A stretch of 8,232 nt of DNA from Bacilli bacterium (lineage in GTDB: Bacteria; Bacillota; Bacilli; Tumebacillales; JAQBPP01). The notes under the pieces are model-generated. The model was not told the DNA's origin, did no database searches, and saw only the letters and a program-made list of their open reading frames with translations. Below are positions 1-7,132 of the stretch, piece after piece. The DNA is taken from the NCBI GenBank assembly GCA_028287455.1, contig JAQBPP010000070.1:1-8232 (forward strand). The letters are read 5' to 3'. Position 1 is the stretch's first letter, and each line of letters opens with the position of its first letter. Position numbers and translations under genes: made by a program.

Positions 1-198
1 GGAACATGCATCTTTTACGATCAGGATCACGACAAATGCGGCATTCATTCTGTTAGGCCTTCTATTTGCCGAGCATTTGGCCTGTATAACAACTTGATCT
101 GTTTTCGCAAACCGGAGGCAGCTGCAGCGGAAAATTGGCATCCGAACGAACTGCCTGCGGGTATTCTGTCAGTGGATTTTACCTGGAAGGATTTTTAA
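1..198 (+). CDS. YkgJ-like cysteine-cluster protein, C-terminal part
   Basis: The frame is open from the first base to a TAA at 196-198 and gives 65 residues, so the start lies upstream of the window. The visible piece has Cys3, Cys13, His16 and Cys23 in the arrangement C-x9-C-x2-H-x2-RPxxCRxFG, with a further Cys34. This matches the C-terminal half of the YkgJ/UPF0153 cysteine-cluster (Zn/Fe-chelating) family, in which RPxxCR is a hallmark. Members are thought to bind a metal ion; the biological role of most is unknown. The tail after Cys34 is polar and carries no further motif. No terminator is visible after the stop, and the next gene starts 52 bases on. The family call is from motif recognition only, and the missing N-terminus should hold the remaining cysteines. 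Confidence 0.72.
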   Translation, partial: GTCIFYDQDHDKCGIHSVRPSICRAFGLYNNLICFRKPEAAAAENWHPNELPAGILSVDFTWKDF

Positions 199-250
199 TC
201 TTAAACTGTTTTTAATCGGGATAGTTACTATATCAGGGAGGGAATCTGAT

Positions 251-991
251 ATGAGGTACATAAAACCTGTTTTTGAACTATTAGATATTGAGACCGATAT
301 ATTTTTTAAAGATGTCATAAACCATTCAGGGAAATCGGAACATCTATCGTTAGATGTCTATCAGCCTCAAGTGGATCAAGAAACTAGTAGACCTGTAATC
401 CTCTGGATTCATGGTGGTGGCTTTCGACATGGAAATGATAAGCGTCAAAAATATATCGTTGAATTTGCGACGAGGTTTGCCAAAAAGGGTTACGTTTGTA
501 TTGCAAATGATTACAGAGTAAGGGAAAATCCAAATGAGGATTCCAAAGGAACTCTCATCGACGCGATAAGTGATTGCATACAAGCGCTTGAATGGATTCG
601 AAATCATAGTGAACAATACAGAATTGATTCATCCCGTATGATTATCGCAGGTGGGTCAGCAGGCGGAATGATTGCTGTAAATTTGTGTTATGGAGATGGA
701 TCTACTGGAGTTCATGTTGATTTAACCGGAGTTAAGGCATTGGTTGACTTATGGGGTACACCAGGTGACCTCGCCTTGGATATTCATCCTGATCGTTTAC
801 CGGTGATCATTGTACATGGAACGAATGACCAAGCTGTTCCCATTCAAAATACCGAACTATTTATCGAACAATTGAAAGCTAAGCGAATGCATCATTCGTT
901 TTTACGACTTGAAGGAGCACCTCATACTCCAATGCAGCATGTTGAACAAATCGATGAGGAAATAACAAATTTTCTTGTAAATCTTCTGTAA
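251..991 (+). CDS. alpha/beta hydrolase, carboxylesterase (BD-FAE/HSL-like)
   Basis: A complete 246-residue alpha/beta hydrolase, probably a cytoplasmic carboxylesterase because no signal peptide is present. The oxyanion-hole motif HGGG is at residues 54-57. The nucleophile elbow GGSAGG is at 134-139 with Ser136. The likely acid is Asp193 in HGTND, and the likely base is His225 in APHTP, so the triad is intact and correctly ordered. HGGG combined with a GxSxG elbow is typical of the hormone-sensitive-lipase/BD-FAE esterase group, which hydrolyses short acyl or aryl esters. The actual substrate cannot be read from sequence. The ATG at 251 is backed by the strong site AGGGAGGG at about 235-242. 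The gene stands between a YkgJ-type gene and a solute-binding gene, and its link to sugar uptake is only suggestive. Confidence 0.88.
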   Translation: MRYIKPVFELLDIETDIFFKDVINHSGKSEHLSLDVYQPQVDQETSRPVILWIHGGGFRHGNDKRQKYIVEFATRFAKKGYVCIANDYRVRENPNEDSKGTLIDAISDCIQALEWIRNHSEQYRIDSSRMIIAGGSAGGMIAVNLCYGDGSTGVHVDLTGVKALVDLWGTPGDLALDIHPDRLPVIIVHGTNDQAVPIQNTELFIEQLKAKRMHHSFLRLEGAPHTPMQHVEQIDEEITNFLVNLL

Positions 992-1022
992 ACATCCAAA
1001 ATCAATTGATGGAAGAATCAAA

Positions 1023-1047
1023 TAAGTCCTTCCTTTGGAAGCGCTTA
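1023..1047 (+). other. imperfect hairpin between esterase and SBP genes
   Basis: Bases 1023-1033 pair with 1037-1047 around a TTT loop. The stem is about 11 bp with one C-C mismatch and one G-T wobble, and the inner CTTCC/GGAAG part is perfect. No T-run follows (AACTGATAAAG comes next), so it does not qualify as a standard intrinsic terminator for the esterase gene. It overlaps the cre-like sequence, so the dyad may instead be a protein-binding site. Confidence 0.35.
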
Positions 1048-1050
1048 ACT
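1035..1050 (+). promoter_or_regulatory. cre-like / LacI-family operator candidate
   Basis: The 16 bases TTGGAAGCGCTTAACT contain the perfect palindrome AAGCGCTT and fit the CcpA catabolite-response consensus WTGNNARCGNWWWCAW at all but the CA near the right end, where AC is found instead. It lies 45 bases before the TTG start of the first solute-binding gene, a sensible place for carbon catabolite control or a LacI-type regulator of sugar uptake. A TATAAA at 1074-1079 could be a -10 element, but it would put the transcript start inside the ribosome binding site and has no clear -35. The promoter itself is therefore unresolved. Confidence 0.35.
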
Positions 1051-1095
1051 GATAAAGTGAAACGTGAAAAGCATATAAAACTGGGGGGTTAAAGT

Positions 1096-2402
1096 TTGAA
1101 AAAGATCGGAATGTCGTTACTTTTTATTACTGTGTCAGCTTTACTCATTGCGGGTTGTGGATCAAAAACCGTTTCTCCAGTATCTTCAGATCAATTGGTA
1201 ACGAAGGATCCCGTCACAATTACGATCGGTATGAATAAAAGCATGTTAAGTGACGATGAAATCAAGCAATACTTTCAGATCCTGTAAGTAAGCGTTTTCC
1301 GAACATTACAGTTCAAAGGATTGATACCTCTCAAAAAGGGTCCACTTTGCCAGATTTGGTAGCCGCGGGCACAGTTCCCGATATTGTTACGAACTATGAA
1401 GGTCCTCTGAGTACGCTAAACGATTTAGGACTCACTTATAATATGGAACCGTTAATTCAAAAGCATAAGTTTGATATCAACCGAATTGAGCCTCAAGCGA
1501 TCGAAACAGCTAAAGTTGGCGCAGATCAGACTTATATTGCTGCTTTGCCATCTTATACAAATGCCTTTGCGCTCTTTTACAATAAAACCATTTTTGATCA
1601 TTTCGGTGTTCCCTATCCCAAAGACGGAATGACTTGGGAGGATGTTCATGATTTAGCAATCAAAGTGACTAAAAATGAAAATGGAACCCAATTTCGCGGG
1701 TTTTATCCTGATGCAGTAGCACGGGGCGCCCAACAATTAGGTCTCAATTACGTAGATTTCAAGACCAATCAAGCGACAATGGATACAGACCAGTGGAGAC
1801 AACTCTATCAATTATGGCTCAGTTTCTTTGATATTCCTGGAAATGCGGATGGAGCGCTAAGAAAAATAGATGCCAGTGGAAACCTAAAAGCTTTTACTGA
1901 TGGACAAATGGCTATGATTACCGGATACAGCGGTACATTAAATACGTTAGCACAAGCCAATGGTTTAAATTGGGATATGGTCACTTACCCTCAAAACAAG
2001 GCTTTGCCTGGTTATGGACAACGTGTGGATTCACCTTTTTTGTCTGTGACTTCTTCAAGCCAGCATAAGGACGAAGCGTTTGAAGTAATTGCCACAATCC
2101 TTTCTGACGCCGTTCAAACGGATATGTGCCGTCACGGTAGGATGTCTATTTTAAAAGATCCAAACATAAAGCAACAGTTCGGGTTGGATACTCCGTTTAA
2201 GGACAAAAATATTAAGAGTATGGCTGCTTTGAAATTTACGGTAATGTCACCCATGAAATTCCTCGGAGACAGTAACGTTAATACTGTAATGGTGAATGCG
2301 TTTAATGAATTGCTGCAAAACCAAAAAGATGTGAACTCAGCGATGCGGGATGCAAATGATGCGATGAATCAACTGATTCAGACTCAGATGCAGAAAAAAT
2401 AG
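1096..2402 (+). pseudogene. ABC sugar-type solute-binding lipoprotein, frameshifted
   Basis: The TTG start at 1096 follows GGGGGG (1083-1088) at good spacing and opens a lipoprotein signal peptide with lipobox LIAGC (Cys21). The frame stops at 1285-1287 after 63 residues. The rest of the protein continues in another frame, open from before 1347 to TAG at 2402. Comparison with the neighbour at 2449-3762 shows why: SDDEIKQYFQ, then DPVSKRFPNIT in the shifted frame, aligns without gaps to TQDDFQKQIADPVHAKFPYIT. Restoring one base near 1273 (for example CAG-GAT for CAGAT) gives about 435 residues, against 437 in the neighbour. The body carries the family 1 extracellular solute-binding signature LFYNKTIFDHFGVPYPKDG followed by MTW. 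The intact protein would tether outside the membrane and deliver a ligand, probably a sugar or oligosaccharide, to an ABC importer. No slippery heptamer is visible, so programmed shifting is unlikely. The cause is either a true mutation or a sequencing error. Confidence 0.85.
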
Positions 2403-2427
2403 TTTCGATTAAAACCCCGATTTCTCT

Positions 2428-2452
2428 AGGAGGTAAACGAATGAGAAGATGA
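2428..2452 (+). promoter_or_regulatory. ribosome binding site with overlapping ATG-AGA-AGA-TGA mini-ORF
   Basis: AGGAGG (2428-2433) is ideally spaced, 7 bases, from an ATG at 2441. That frame reads only Met-Arg-Arg-stop (2441-2452). The solute-binding frame starts at the ATG at 2449, whose last two bases lie in the TGA, giving an ATGA overlap, and it sits 15 bases from the AGGAGG. Either the real gene is translated by reinitiation after the mini-ORF, or one base is missing between 2441 and 2449 and the protein originally began at 2441 (MRRMKKGW with one added G). Confidence 0.5.
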
Positions 2453-3762
2453 AAAAAGGATGGCTGTGCGCAGTGGCTGCGGTACTATCATCGATTCTCT
2501 TATTGGTCGGTTGCGGCAAAAGCAGCACCGCTAGTCAAACTTCGGATGCCATCGATACTACCCCAGTTACATTGGTTTATGCAACAAACTTAGGACTGAC
2601 GCAGGATGATTTTCAAAAACAAATAGCAGACCCAGTACATGCTAAATTCCCATATATTACGATGCAATACATCGCGAGGGATAATGGCAACGACCTGAAA
2701 AATCTGGTGGCTAATGGAACTAATATTGACATTTATTCGTATCCTTATGATCGGTTTCCAGCCTACATTCAGGATTTGGGATTGCAATTTGACCACTCTC
2801 AAGTGATTAAAAAATTCCATTTTGATATCAATACACTTAGTCCAATCGCCATGCAAGTATTAAACAATGTAAGCGACGGCAAAGGGATTTATGGTTTGCC
2901 GATTCAACTGGGGGCGGGTGTCCTTTACTATAATAAGGATGTCTTTGATAAATTTGGAGTCGCTTATCCCAAAGATGGCATGACCTGGGATCAAGTGATC
3001 AGTCTGGCCAGACAAATGACTAGAACGGTCGAAGGTGTGCAATATCGCGGGTTGAACAGTTTTTACAGCATTCTAATACGTGAAAACCAGTTATCCCTTC
3101 CAGCTGTTGCTCAAAATGCTGATCAAGCGGATATCATGAATGACAATTGGAAGTTATTGTACTCCACTTTACAAAGTATCTACAGCATACCTGGCAATGC
3201 CAGAACACCTGGAAAAGACACTACGTCTGAAGTGCAAATTTTTTGGAAAAGTAAAACGGTCGCGATGGATGCGATGAATTTCGGGCAGGAACCTGCATTT
3301 GGTGACTTCACGAATTGGGATATGGTGTCACTGCCGACATTCCCGCAAAAACCAGGCATCGGTATGCAATCGTCACCTACGATTTATAGTGTTTTATCGT
3401 CCAGCCAGCATAAAGATCAAGCATTTCAAGTACTGGCATACCTTGCTTCAGATGAACATCAGAAGTGGATTGCTGAACAGGGGGGAATCCCGGCGTCTGT
3501 AAATCCAGCTGTAATTAAGGCGTTTGGCGCAAACAGGCCGGATTTGAAAGGAAAGAATGTTGGTGCCGTCTTTTTTGACAAAGCTGCACCGCCTCCCGCG
3601 CGGAGAGATCCAACTTTAATGCATGACAGCCAACAGACGATGCAAATTGCCATCAATCATCTCAATGATGTGATCGTCGACCAGAAGGATATCAATACCG
3701 CACTGTCCAGTGCTTCGGATGAAATAAATAAAACGCTCGCAACCATGAAACAGTCTCAATAA
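2449..3762 (+). CDS. extracellular solute-binding lipoprotein, family 1
   Basis: A complete 437-residue lipoprotein. The signal peptide MKKGWLC... ends in lipobox LLVGC with Cys22, followed by a Ser/Thr-rich linker to about residue 38. The signature VLYYNKDVFDKFGVAYPKDG at 158-177, followed by MTW, is diagnostic of family 1 ABC solute-binding proteins, which mostly bind sugars and oligosaccharides. Shared blocks with the preceding gene include the FDIN segment, the YPKDGMTW block, SIPGNA versus DIPGNA, SSSQHKDQAF versus SSSQHKDEAF, and the C-terminal QKDxNxAxxxAxDxxN pattern. The two are therefore tandem paralogues. It starts 46 bases after the first gene with no terminator between, so they are probably one transcript. 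No permease or ATP-binding genes adjoin, so it either serves a transporter encoded elsewhere or acts as a ligand sensor. The ligand is not predictable. The start is discussed under the mini-ORF entry. Confidence 0.9.
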   Translation: MKKGWLCAVAAVLSSILLLVGCGKSSTASQTSDAIDTTPVTLVYATNLGLTQDDFQKQIADPVHAKFPYITMQYIARDNGNDLKNLVANGTNIDIYSYPYDRFPAYIQDLGLQFDHSQVIKKFHFDINTLSPIAMQVLNNVSDGKGIYGLPIQLGAGVLYYNKDVFDKFGVAYPKDGMTWDQVISLARQMTRTVEGVQYRGLNSFYSILIRENQLSLPAVAQNADQADIMNDNWKLLYSTLQSIYSIPGNARTPGKDTTSEVQIFWKSKTVAMDAMNFGQEPAFGDFTNWDMVSLPTFPQKPGIGMQSSPTIYSVLSSSQHKDQAFQVLAYLASDEHQKWIAEQGGIPASVNPAVIKAFGANRPDLKGKNVGAVFFDKAAPPPARRDPTLMHDSQQTMQIAINHLNDVIVDQKDINTALSSASDEINKTLATMKQSQ

Positions 3763-3859
3763 AATTGTTTGCATCAAAGATCGGGTGTTCTGCATTGTAC
3801 TAAGTCACAAGAGGTCCAGATTATTGAAAATATTTCATGAGTGCGGTATATTTGGCATC

Positions 3860-4444
3860 ATGGATACATTTTCCGGAATACTTATTCTTCAGACTTCCTC
3901 TCAAACAAGCTGGGAAGAATGGTTAGAAAACAATCACCATACTAACACACAAGGAGTATGGTTAAAAATTGCCAAAAAGAACGCACCAATTGCCACTGTG
4001 ACATACGTAGAAGCAATTGATGCAGCGTTATGTTTTGGCTGGATCGATGGACAGAAACAGTCCTATGATCAGCAATTCTATTTGCAAAAATTTACACCAC
4101 GCCGGGCAAAAAGCGTCTGGTCCAAGAAAAACGTTGATAAGATTACTCAACTTATCGAGTCTGGCAAGATGAGGCCATCAGGGCTCCAAGAAGTGGAGGC
4201 CGCCAAACAAGACGGCCGCTGGAATGCGGCATATGAATCCCAGCGTGACTTCATGGTTCAAGAAGACTTCCAAGCAGAACTGGATAAAAACTTACAAGCT
4301 AAAGCTTTCTATGCAACACTAAATAAACAAAATCGTTTTGCGATTTACTTTCGAATCAATTCAGCTAAAAAACCCGAAACCCGCAACGCACGAATTCGCA
4401 AGTTTATTACAATGCTTACGAACGAAGAAAATCTGTATCTGTAG
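3860..4444 (+). CDS. YdeI/OmpD-associated family protein
   Basis: A 194-residue soluble protein when started at the ATG at 3860. The frame is open further upstream, to a GTG at 3785, but those 25 residues look unlike the family N-terminus, while MDTFSGILILQTSSQTSWEEW fits the usual short strand plus helix. No good ribosome site precedes 3860; a TTG at 3824 behind AGAGG is an alternative, so the start is uncertain. Family hallmarks are CFGWIDG at 58-64, the FTPRRAKSVWSKKN block at 78-91, the DGRW motif at 118-121, and the C-terminal KPETRNARIRKF at 171-182 typical of the YdeI/OmdA domain. E. coli YdeI was linked to bacteriocin/peptide resistance, but the molecular function in Gram-positives is not known. 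It lies about 100 bases after the SBP gene and 30 before the DUF1697 gene, with which it may be co-transcribed. Confidence 0.82.
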   Translation: MDTFSGILILQTSSQTSWEEWLENNHHTNTQGVWLKIAKKNAPIATVTYVEAIDAALCFGWIDGQKQSYDQQFYLQKFTPRRAKSVWSKKNVDKITQLIESGKMRPSGLQEVEAAKQDGRWNAAYESQRDFMVQEDFQAELDKNLQAKAFYATLNKQNRFAIYFRINSAKKPETRNARIRKFITMLTNEENLYL

Positions 4445-4474
4445 TGGTGCTGGCATTTAAAAGGGGCGCTGGTG

Positions 4475-4804
4475 ATGATTTACATAGCACTGTTACGAGG
4501 AATTAACGTAGGCGGTAAGAATATAATCAAGATGGCTGATTTGAGGCATACGTTTGAAACATTGGGATTTAAACAGGTGAAGACTTATATTCAAAGCGGG
4601 AATGTTCTGTTCGAATCAGATGACGACGAGGATTCACTCCGGCAGAGAATTGAGCATGAGATTGAATCTGATTTCGGTATTTCTCTCACAGTGATTTTGC
4701 GTACAGTCGAGGAAATAGAACGGATTATCGAAAATTGCCCGTTTGATTCAAACACTCTATCGGAAAATGACAGTATACAACTATCCCTGGGCTATATTCA
4801 TTAG
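4475..4804 (+). CDS. DUF1697 family protein, C-terminally truncated
   Basis: This 109-residue protein begins MIYIALLRGINVGGKN and continues with IIKMADLRHTFETLGF and TYIQSGNVLFES, the well-conserved N-terminal signature of DUF1697 proteins. I chose the ATG at 4475 over the GTG at 4472 because AAGGGG (4461-4466) is 8 bases from it and the family normally begins M-x-Y/T-IALLRG. Family members are usually around 180 residues; this one stops at TAG (4802-4804) just after the segment NDSIQLSLGYIH, so about 70 C-terminal residues are missing. No continuation was found in the other frames before the next gene's ribosome site, so the end seems lost rather than frameshifted. The function of DUF1697 is unknown. 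It may be non-functional or retain only the N-terminal half. Confidence 0.82.
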   Translation: MIYIALLRGINVGGKNIIKMADLRHTFETLGFKQVKTYIQSGNVLFESDDDEDSLRQRIEHEIESDFGISLTVILRTVEEIERIIENCPFDSNTLSENDSIQLSLGYIH

Positions 4805-4828
4805 CCAAATAAAGGAGAGATTATTCAA

Positions 4829-7105
4829 TTGCCCAATTTTCGTTTACAGATGTCAACGTTTGTATTAGGTATAACTTTAAGTACTGTTTTATCTCCTCTT
4901 GCTGTTCAAGCAGATAACTCAAGCACAGTGTCGGTGAGTGTTCCAGCTGAATGGAGTCAGCAGCAGCTGCTTGATCAGGTTAAGAAATTGATTTCAATTG
5001 ACGATTCCTTTAGCTTGACACAGGCGGTCCGGAATGACAGAAGCAATAATGGATTCTCTTACTTGCCAAAAGTAACTTGGAGTTTCACTTGGAGCAAAGG
5101 AGACTCTCCAAATACCGAAAATATAAATGTAAGTGTTGACGCGGCAACAGGAAACATTTTGTCAATGTTCAGAAATTACTTTGGGAATTCATCTCCTGCT
5201 AATTCAGATAACGTATTGAGTGCTGATCAAGCGAAAGCAAAAGCAATACAGATAATTTCAGATTTATCACCATCTAAAGCAAATCTGCTGGATCAACCTG
5301 TCATTCAGCCATATTCTGATTATCGTGGACTCATCAATGGGTACAGTATGAAGTTTAATCGACTGGTAAACGGAGTACCATTTTTGTCAGACGGAATATT
5401 TGTGATTCTATCAGACCATGGGGATTTAATTAATTATAACTACTCTTGGTCATTTGATGATTCTCAATTTCCATCATCAAAACCAACACTAACACTTGAT
5501 CAAGCGTCTGCTAAATTTGGTGTTTTACCTTTATCACTTAAGTATATATCAAAAAATCAACCATATGCTGCAAACTCTCTTAATACAGAATTAGTATATA
5601 CGCCAGCAACATCTAGTTCGGGCGTATCAGGAGGACTACCTGTTGTAGATGCACTTTCAGGAGCACTCATTGATCTAAGTGTGTCTTCATCTGTTTATTC
5701 ATCTGTTTATTCATCCGTTTACTCTTCTGTTTACTCTTCTGTTTATCAGAGCGCTCCAGTATCTTTAAAACCACTTGCTCCTCTAGTGTCGTCTCCAATA
5801 ACTTCCAGTGACGATGCTGTTGCATTAGCTAAAAAACTGTTGGGAATTGACAACTCATTTGTAGTGAGTTCCAGTTCATATGGAACGGCTTCAAGTTCCA
5901 TTCCAAACATTACCACCTCCTGGAATATTACATTTTCTCCTTCTGCGAATACTGGTACAAAGCAAGGCCCTGTGCAAAATATAACAGTTAGTCTTAACGC
6001 CGACACAGGTGAACTAATCTATTATTGGAACAACATTGCTAACCCGCCATCTACAACTTCAACAACAGTTTCATATGAACAAGCCATTCAAAAAGCAACC
6101 GACTTTGTGTTAAAAGCATTCCCATCGCAAGCAAACAAACTAATCGTAAACGGATCTCACGGAACATCAGGCAGCGGTACGCATAATGGTTACCTAATTT
6201 CTTTTGACCAAATGTTCAATGGAATTCCTGTGTCCCAAAGCTCTGGGCTGCAAGTTAGTGTTGACATGCAAACGGGTGCCATATTTCAGGTCTCCAATCG
6301 CAATCCAATTCAGCCCGCACATTTGCCAGACTCTACACAAGCAATATCCTTACAACAGGCACAAGCAGCCTATTTAAAAAATTTCCCTTTAAAGTTATCT
6401 TATATCGGTCAACCATCTTTTGATCCGGTAACCGGATTTACGTCTGCACCAGGCCAGCCGAAACTGGTCTACGCTACCAGTTCTCAATATGGGAATCCTG
6501 TACTCGACGCAATCTCCAGTAGTTTCGTCAGTACAAATGTCGGTCAACTCGTGCATCAGAATGTGACAGACATTAAGGGACATTGGGCAGAAGCAACACT
6601 TCAATCGTTTGCAGATAAGGGATATATCCAAGTTAAAGATGGCAAAGTCAATCCGGATCAATTATTAACACGAGCAAACGTTATCCACTTACTAGTACCT
6701 GCGTTGCGTAATACAAATTTTTCACACACATTTTCTTCAGGTTCGGGAACATCCCAAACGATGGCAGATCCGGATTTGGAGACGGCAAAAGCAGCCGGCT
6801 GGATTGATTCTAATCTGCAAAAGTTTCGTCCGGATGATAGGATGACCCGCGGAGAACTCGCAGAACTCGCCTCTCGTGTTTTAGGTTACCAGAAGTTAGC
6901 CGCTGCAGGATCCGCATTTAAAAATCCGTATTCGGACACTACTGAAGTTGACCCATACTTTGGTAATATCGCGGTTGTTACAGCGTTAGGGATTATGCAA
7001 GGGAATGAAGCAAACGAGTTTATGGAAAATGGGCAGATCACTCTCGCAGAAGTTGCGGTAGTTGCAGACCGATTAAATAAATTACAGCAGATATCTAATC
7101 CGTAA
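4829..7105 (+). CDS. secreted tandem YcdB/YcdC-like protein with SLH anchor
   Basis: A 758-residue exported surface protein. The TTG start at 4829 follows AGGAG (4813-4817) at 11 bases. The signal peptide runs to AVQA, with likely cleavage after Ala28. Two homologous modules follow, about residues 43-283 and 325-565. Each has an N-terminal KKLISIDDSF or KKLLGIDNSF helix, a beta stretch with VSVDAATGNIL or VSLNADTGELI, an AxxxA helix, and a NGYSMKFNRLVNGVPFLSDG or NGYLISFDQMFNGIPVSQSS block, resembling YcdB/YcdC and PepSY-like folds. A (SSVY)5 linker at 287-306 joins them. Three SLH-like repeats end the protein: 580-625 (VTDIKGHWAEA...LTRAN), 645-687 (MTRGE at 672-676) and 698-750 (degenerate TLAE at 738-741). 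SLH domains bind secondary cell-wall polymer, so the protein should be wall-anchored. The role of the YcdB modules is not known, and no catalytic residues are apparent. Confidence 0.85.
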   Translation: MPNFRLQMSTFVLGITLSTVLSPLAVQADNSSTVSVSVPAEWSQQQLLDQVKKLISIDDSFSLTQAVRNDRSNNGFSYLPKVTWSFTWSKGDSPNTENINVSVDAATGNILSMFRNYFGNSSPANSDNVLSADQAKAKAIQIISDLSPSKANLLDQPVIQPYSDYRGLINGYSMKFNRLVNGVPFLSDGIFVILSDHGDLINYNYSWSFDDSQFPSSKPTLTLDQASAKFGVLPLSLKYISKNQPYAANSLNTELVYTPATSSSGVSGGLPVVDALSGALIDLSVSSSVYSSVYSSVYSSVYSSVYQSAPVSLKPLAPLVSSPITSSDDAVALAKKLLGIDNSFVVSSSSYGTASSSIPNITTSWNITFSPSANTGTKQGPVQNITVSLNADTGELIYYWNNIANPPSTTSTTVSYEQAIQKATDFVLKAFPSQANKLIVNGSHGTSGSGTHNGYLISFDQMFNGIPVSQSSGLQVSVDMQTGAIFQVSNRNPIQPAHLPDSTQAISLQQAQAAYLKNFPLKLSYIGQPSFDPVTGFTSAPGQPKLVYATSSQYGNPVLDAISSSFVSTNVGQLVHQNVTDIKGHWAEATLQSFADKGYIQVKDGKVNPDQLLTRANVIHLLVPALRNTNFSHTFSSGSGTSQTMADPDLETAKAAGWIDSNLQKFRPDDRMTRGELAELASRVLGYQKLAAAGSAFKNPYSDTTEVDPYFGNIAVVTALGIMQGNEANEFMENGQITLAEVAVVADRLNKLQQISNP
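5687..5746 (+). repeat. 12-bp tandem repeat encoding (SSVY)5
   Basis: Five in-frame 12-base units of the form TCATCTGTTTAT run head to tail. Units 1 and 2 are identical, and units 3-5 differ by one to three synonymous changes (TCC, TCT, TAC). They encode Ser-Ser-Val-Tyr five times, residues 287-306 of the SLH surface protein, between its two YcdB-like modules. Whole units can change in number without shifting the frame, so this is a candidate variable-length linker. Confidence 0.9.
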
Positions 7106-7132
7106 GAATAATTGTTTATGATTATACTAACG

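Noticed and set aside
350..616. Minus-strand 88-codon open frame inside the esterase gene
   Set aside because: It is antisense to a gene with a clear catalytic triad, has no family resemblance, and is of a size expected by chance. The other minus-strand frames (in both SBPs, the SLH gene and the ABC gene) were rejected for the same reason.
1265..1290. Programmed ribosomal frameshift in the first SBP
   Set aside because: There is no slippery heptamer, no clear downstream stimulatory structure, and the paralogue is uninterrupted, so an indel is the simpler reading.
3299..3502. Plus-strand 67-codon frame inside the second SBP gene
   Set aside because: It lies wholly within the intact SBP in another frame, with no ribosome site and no recognisable protein.
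5687..5746. CRISPR-like repeat array
   Set aside because: The units are 12 bases, contiguous without spacers, and lie in frame within a coding region.
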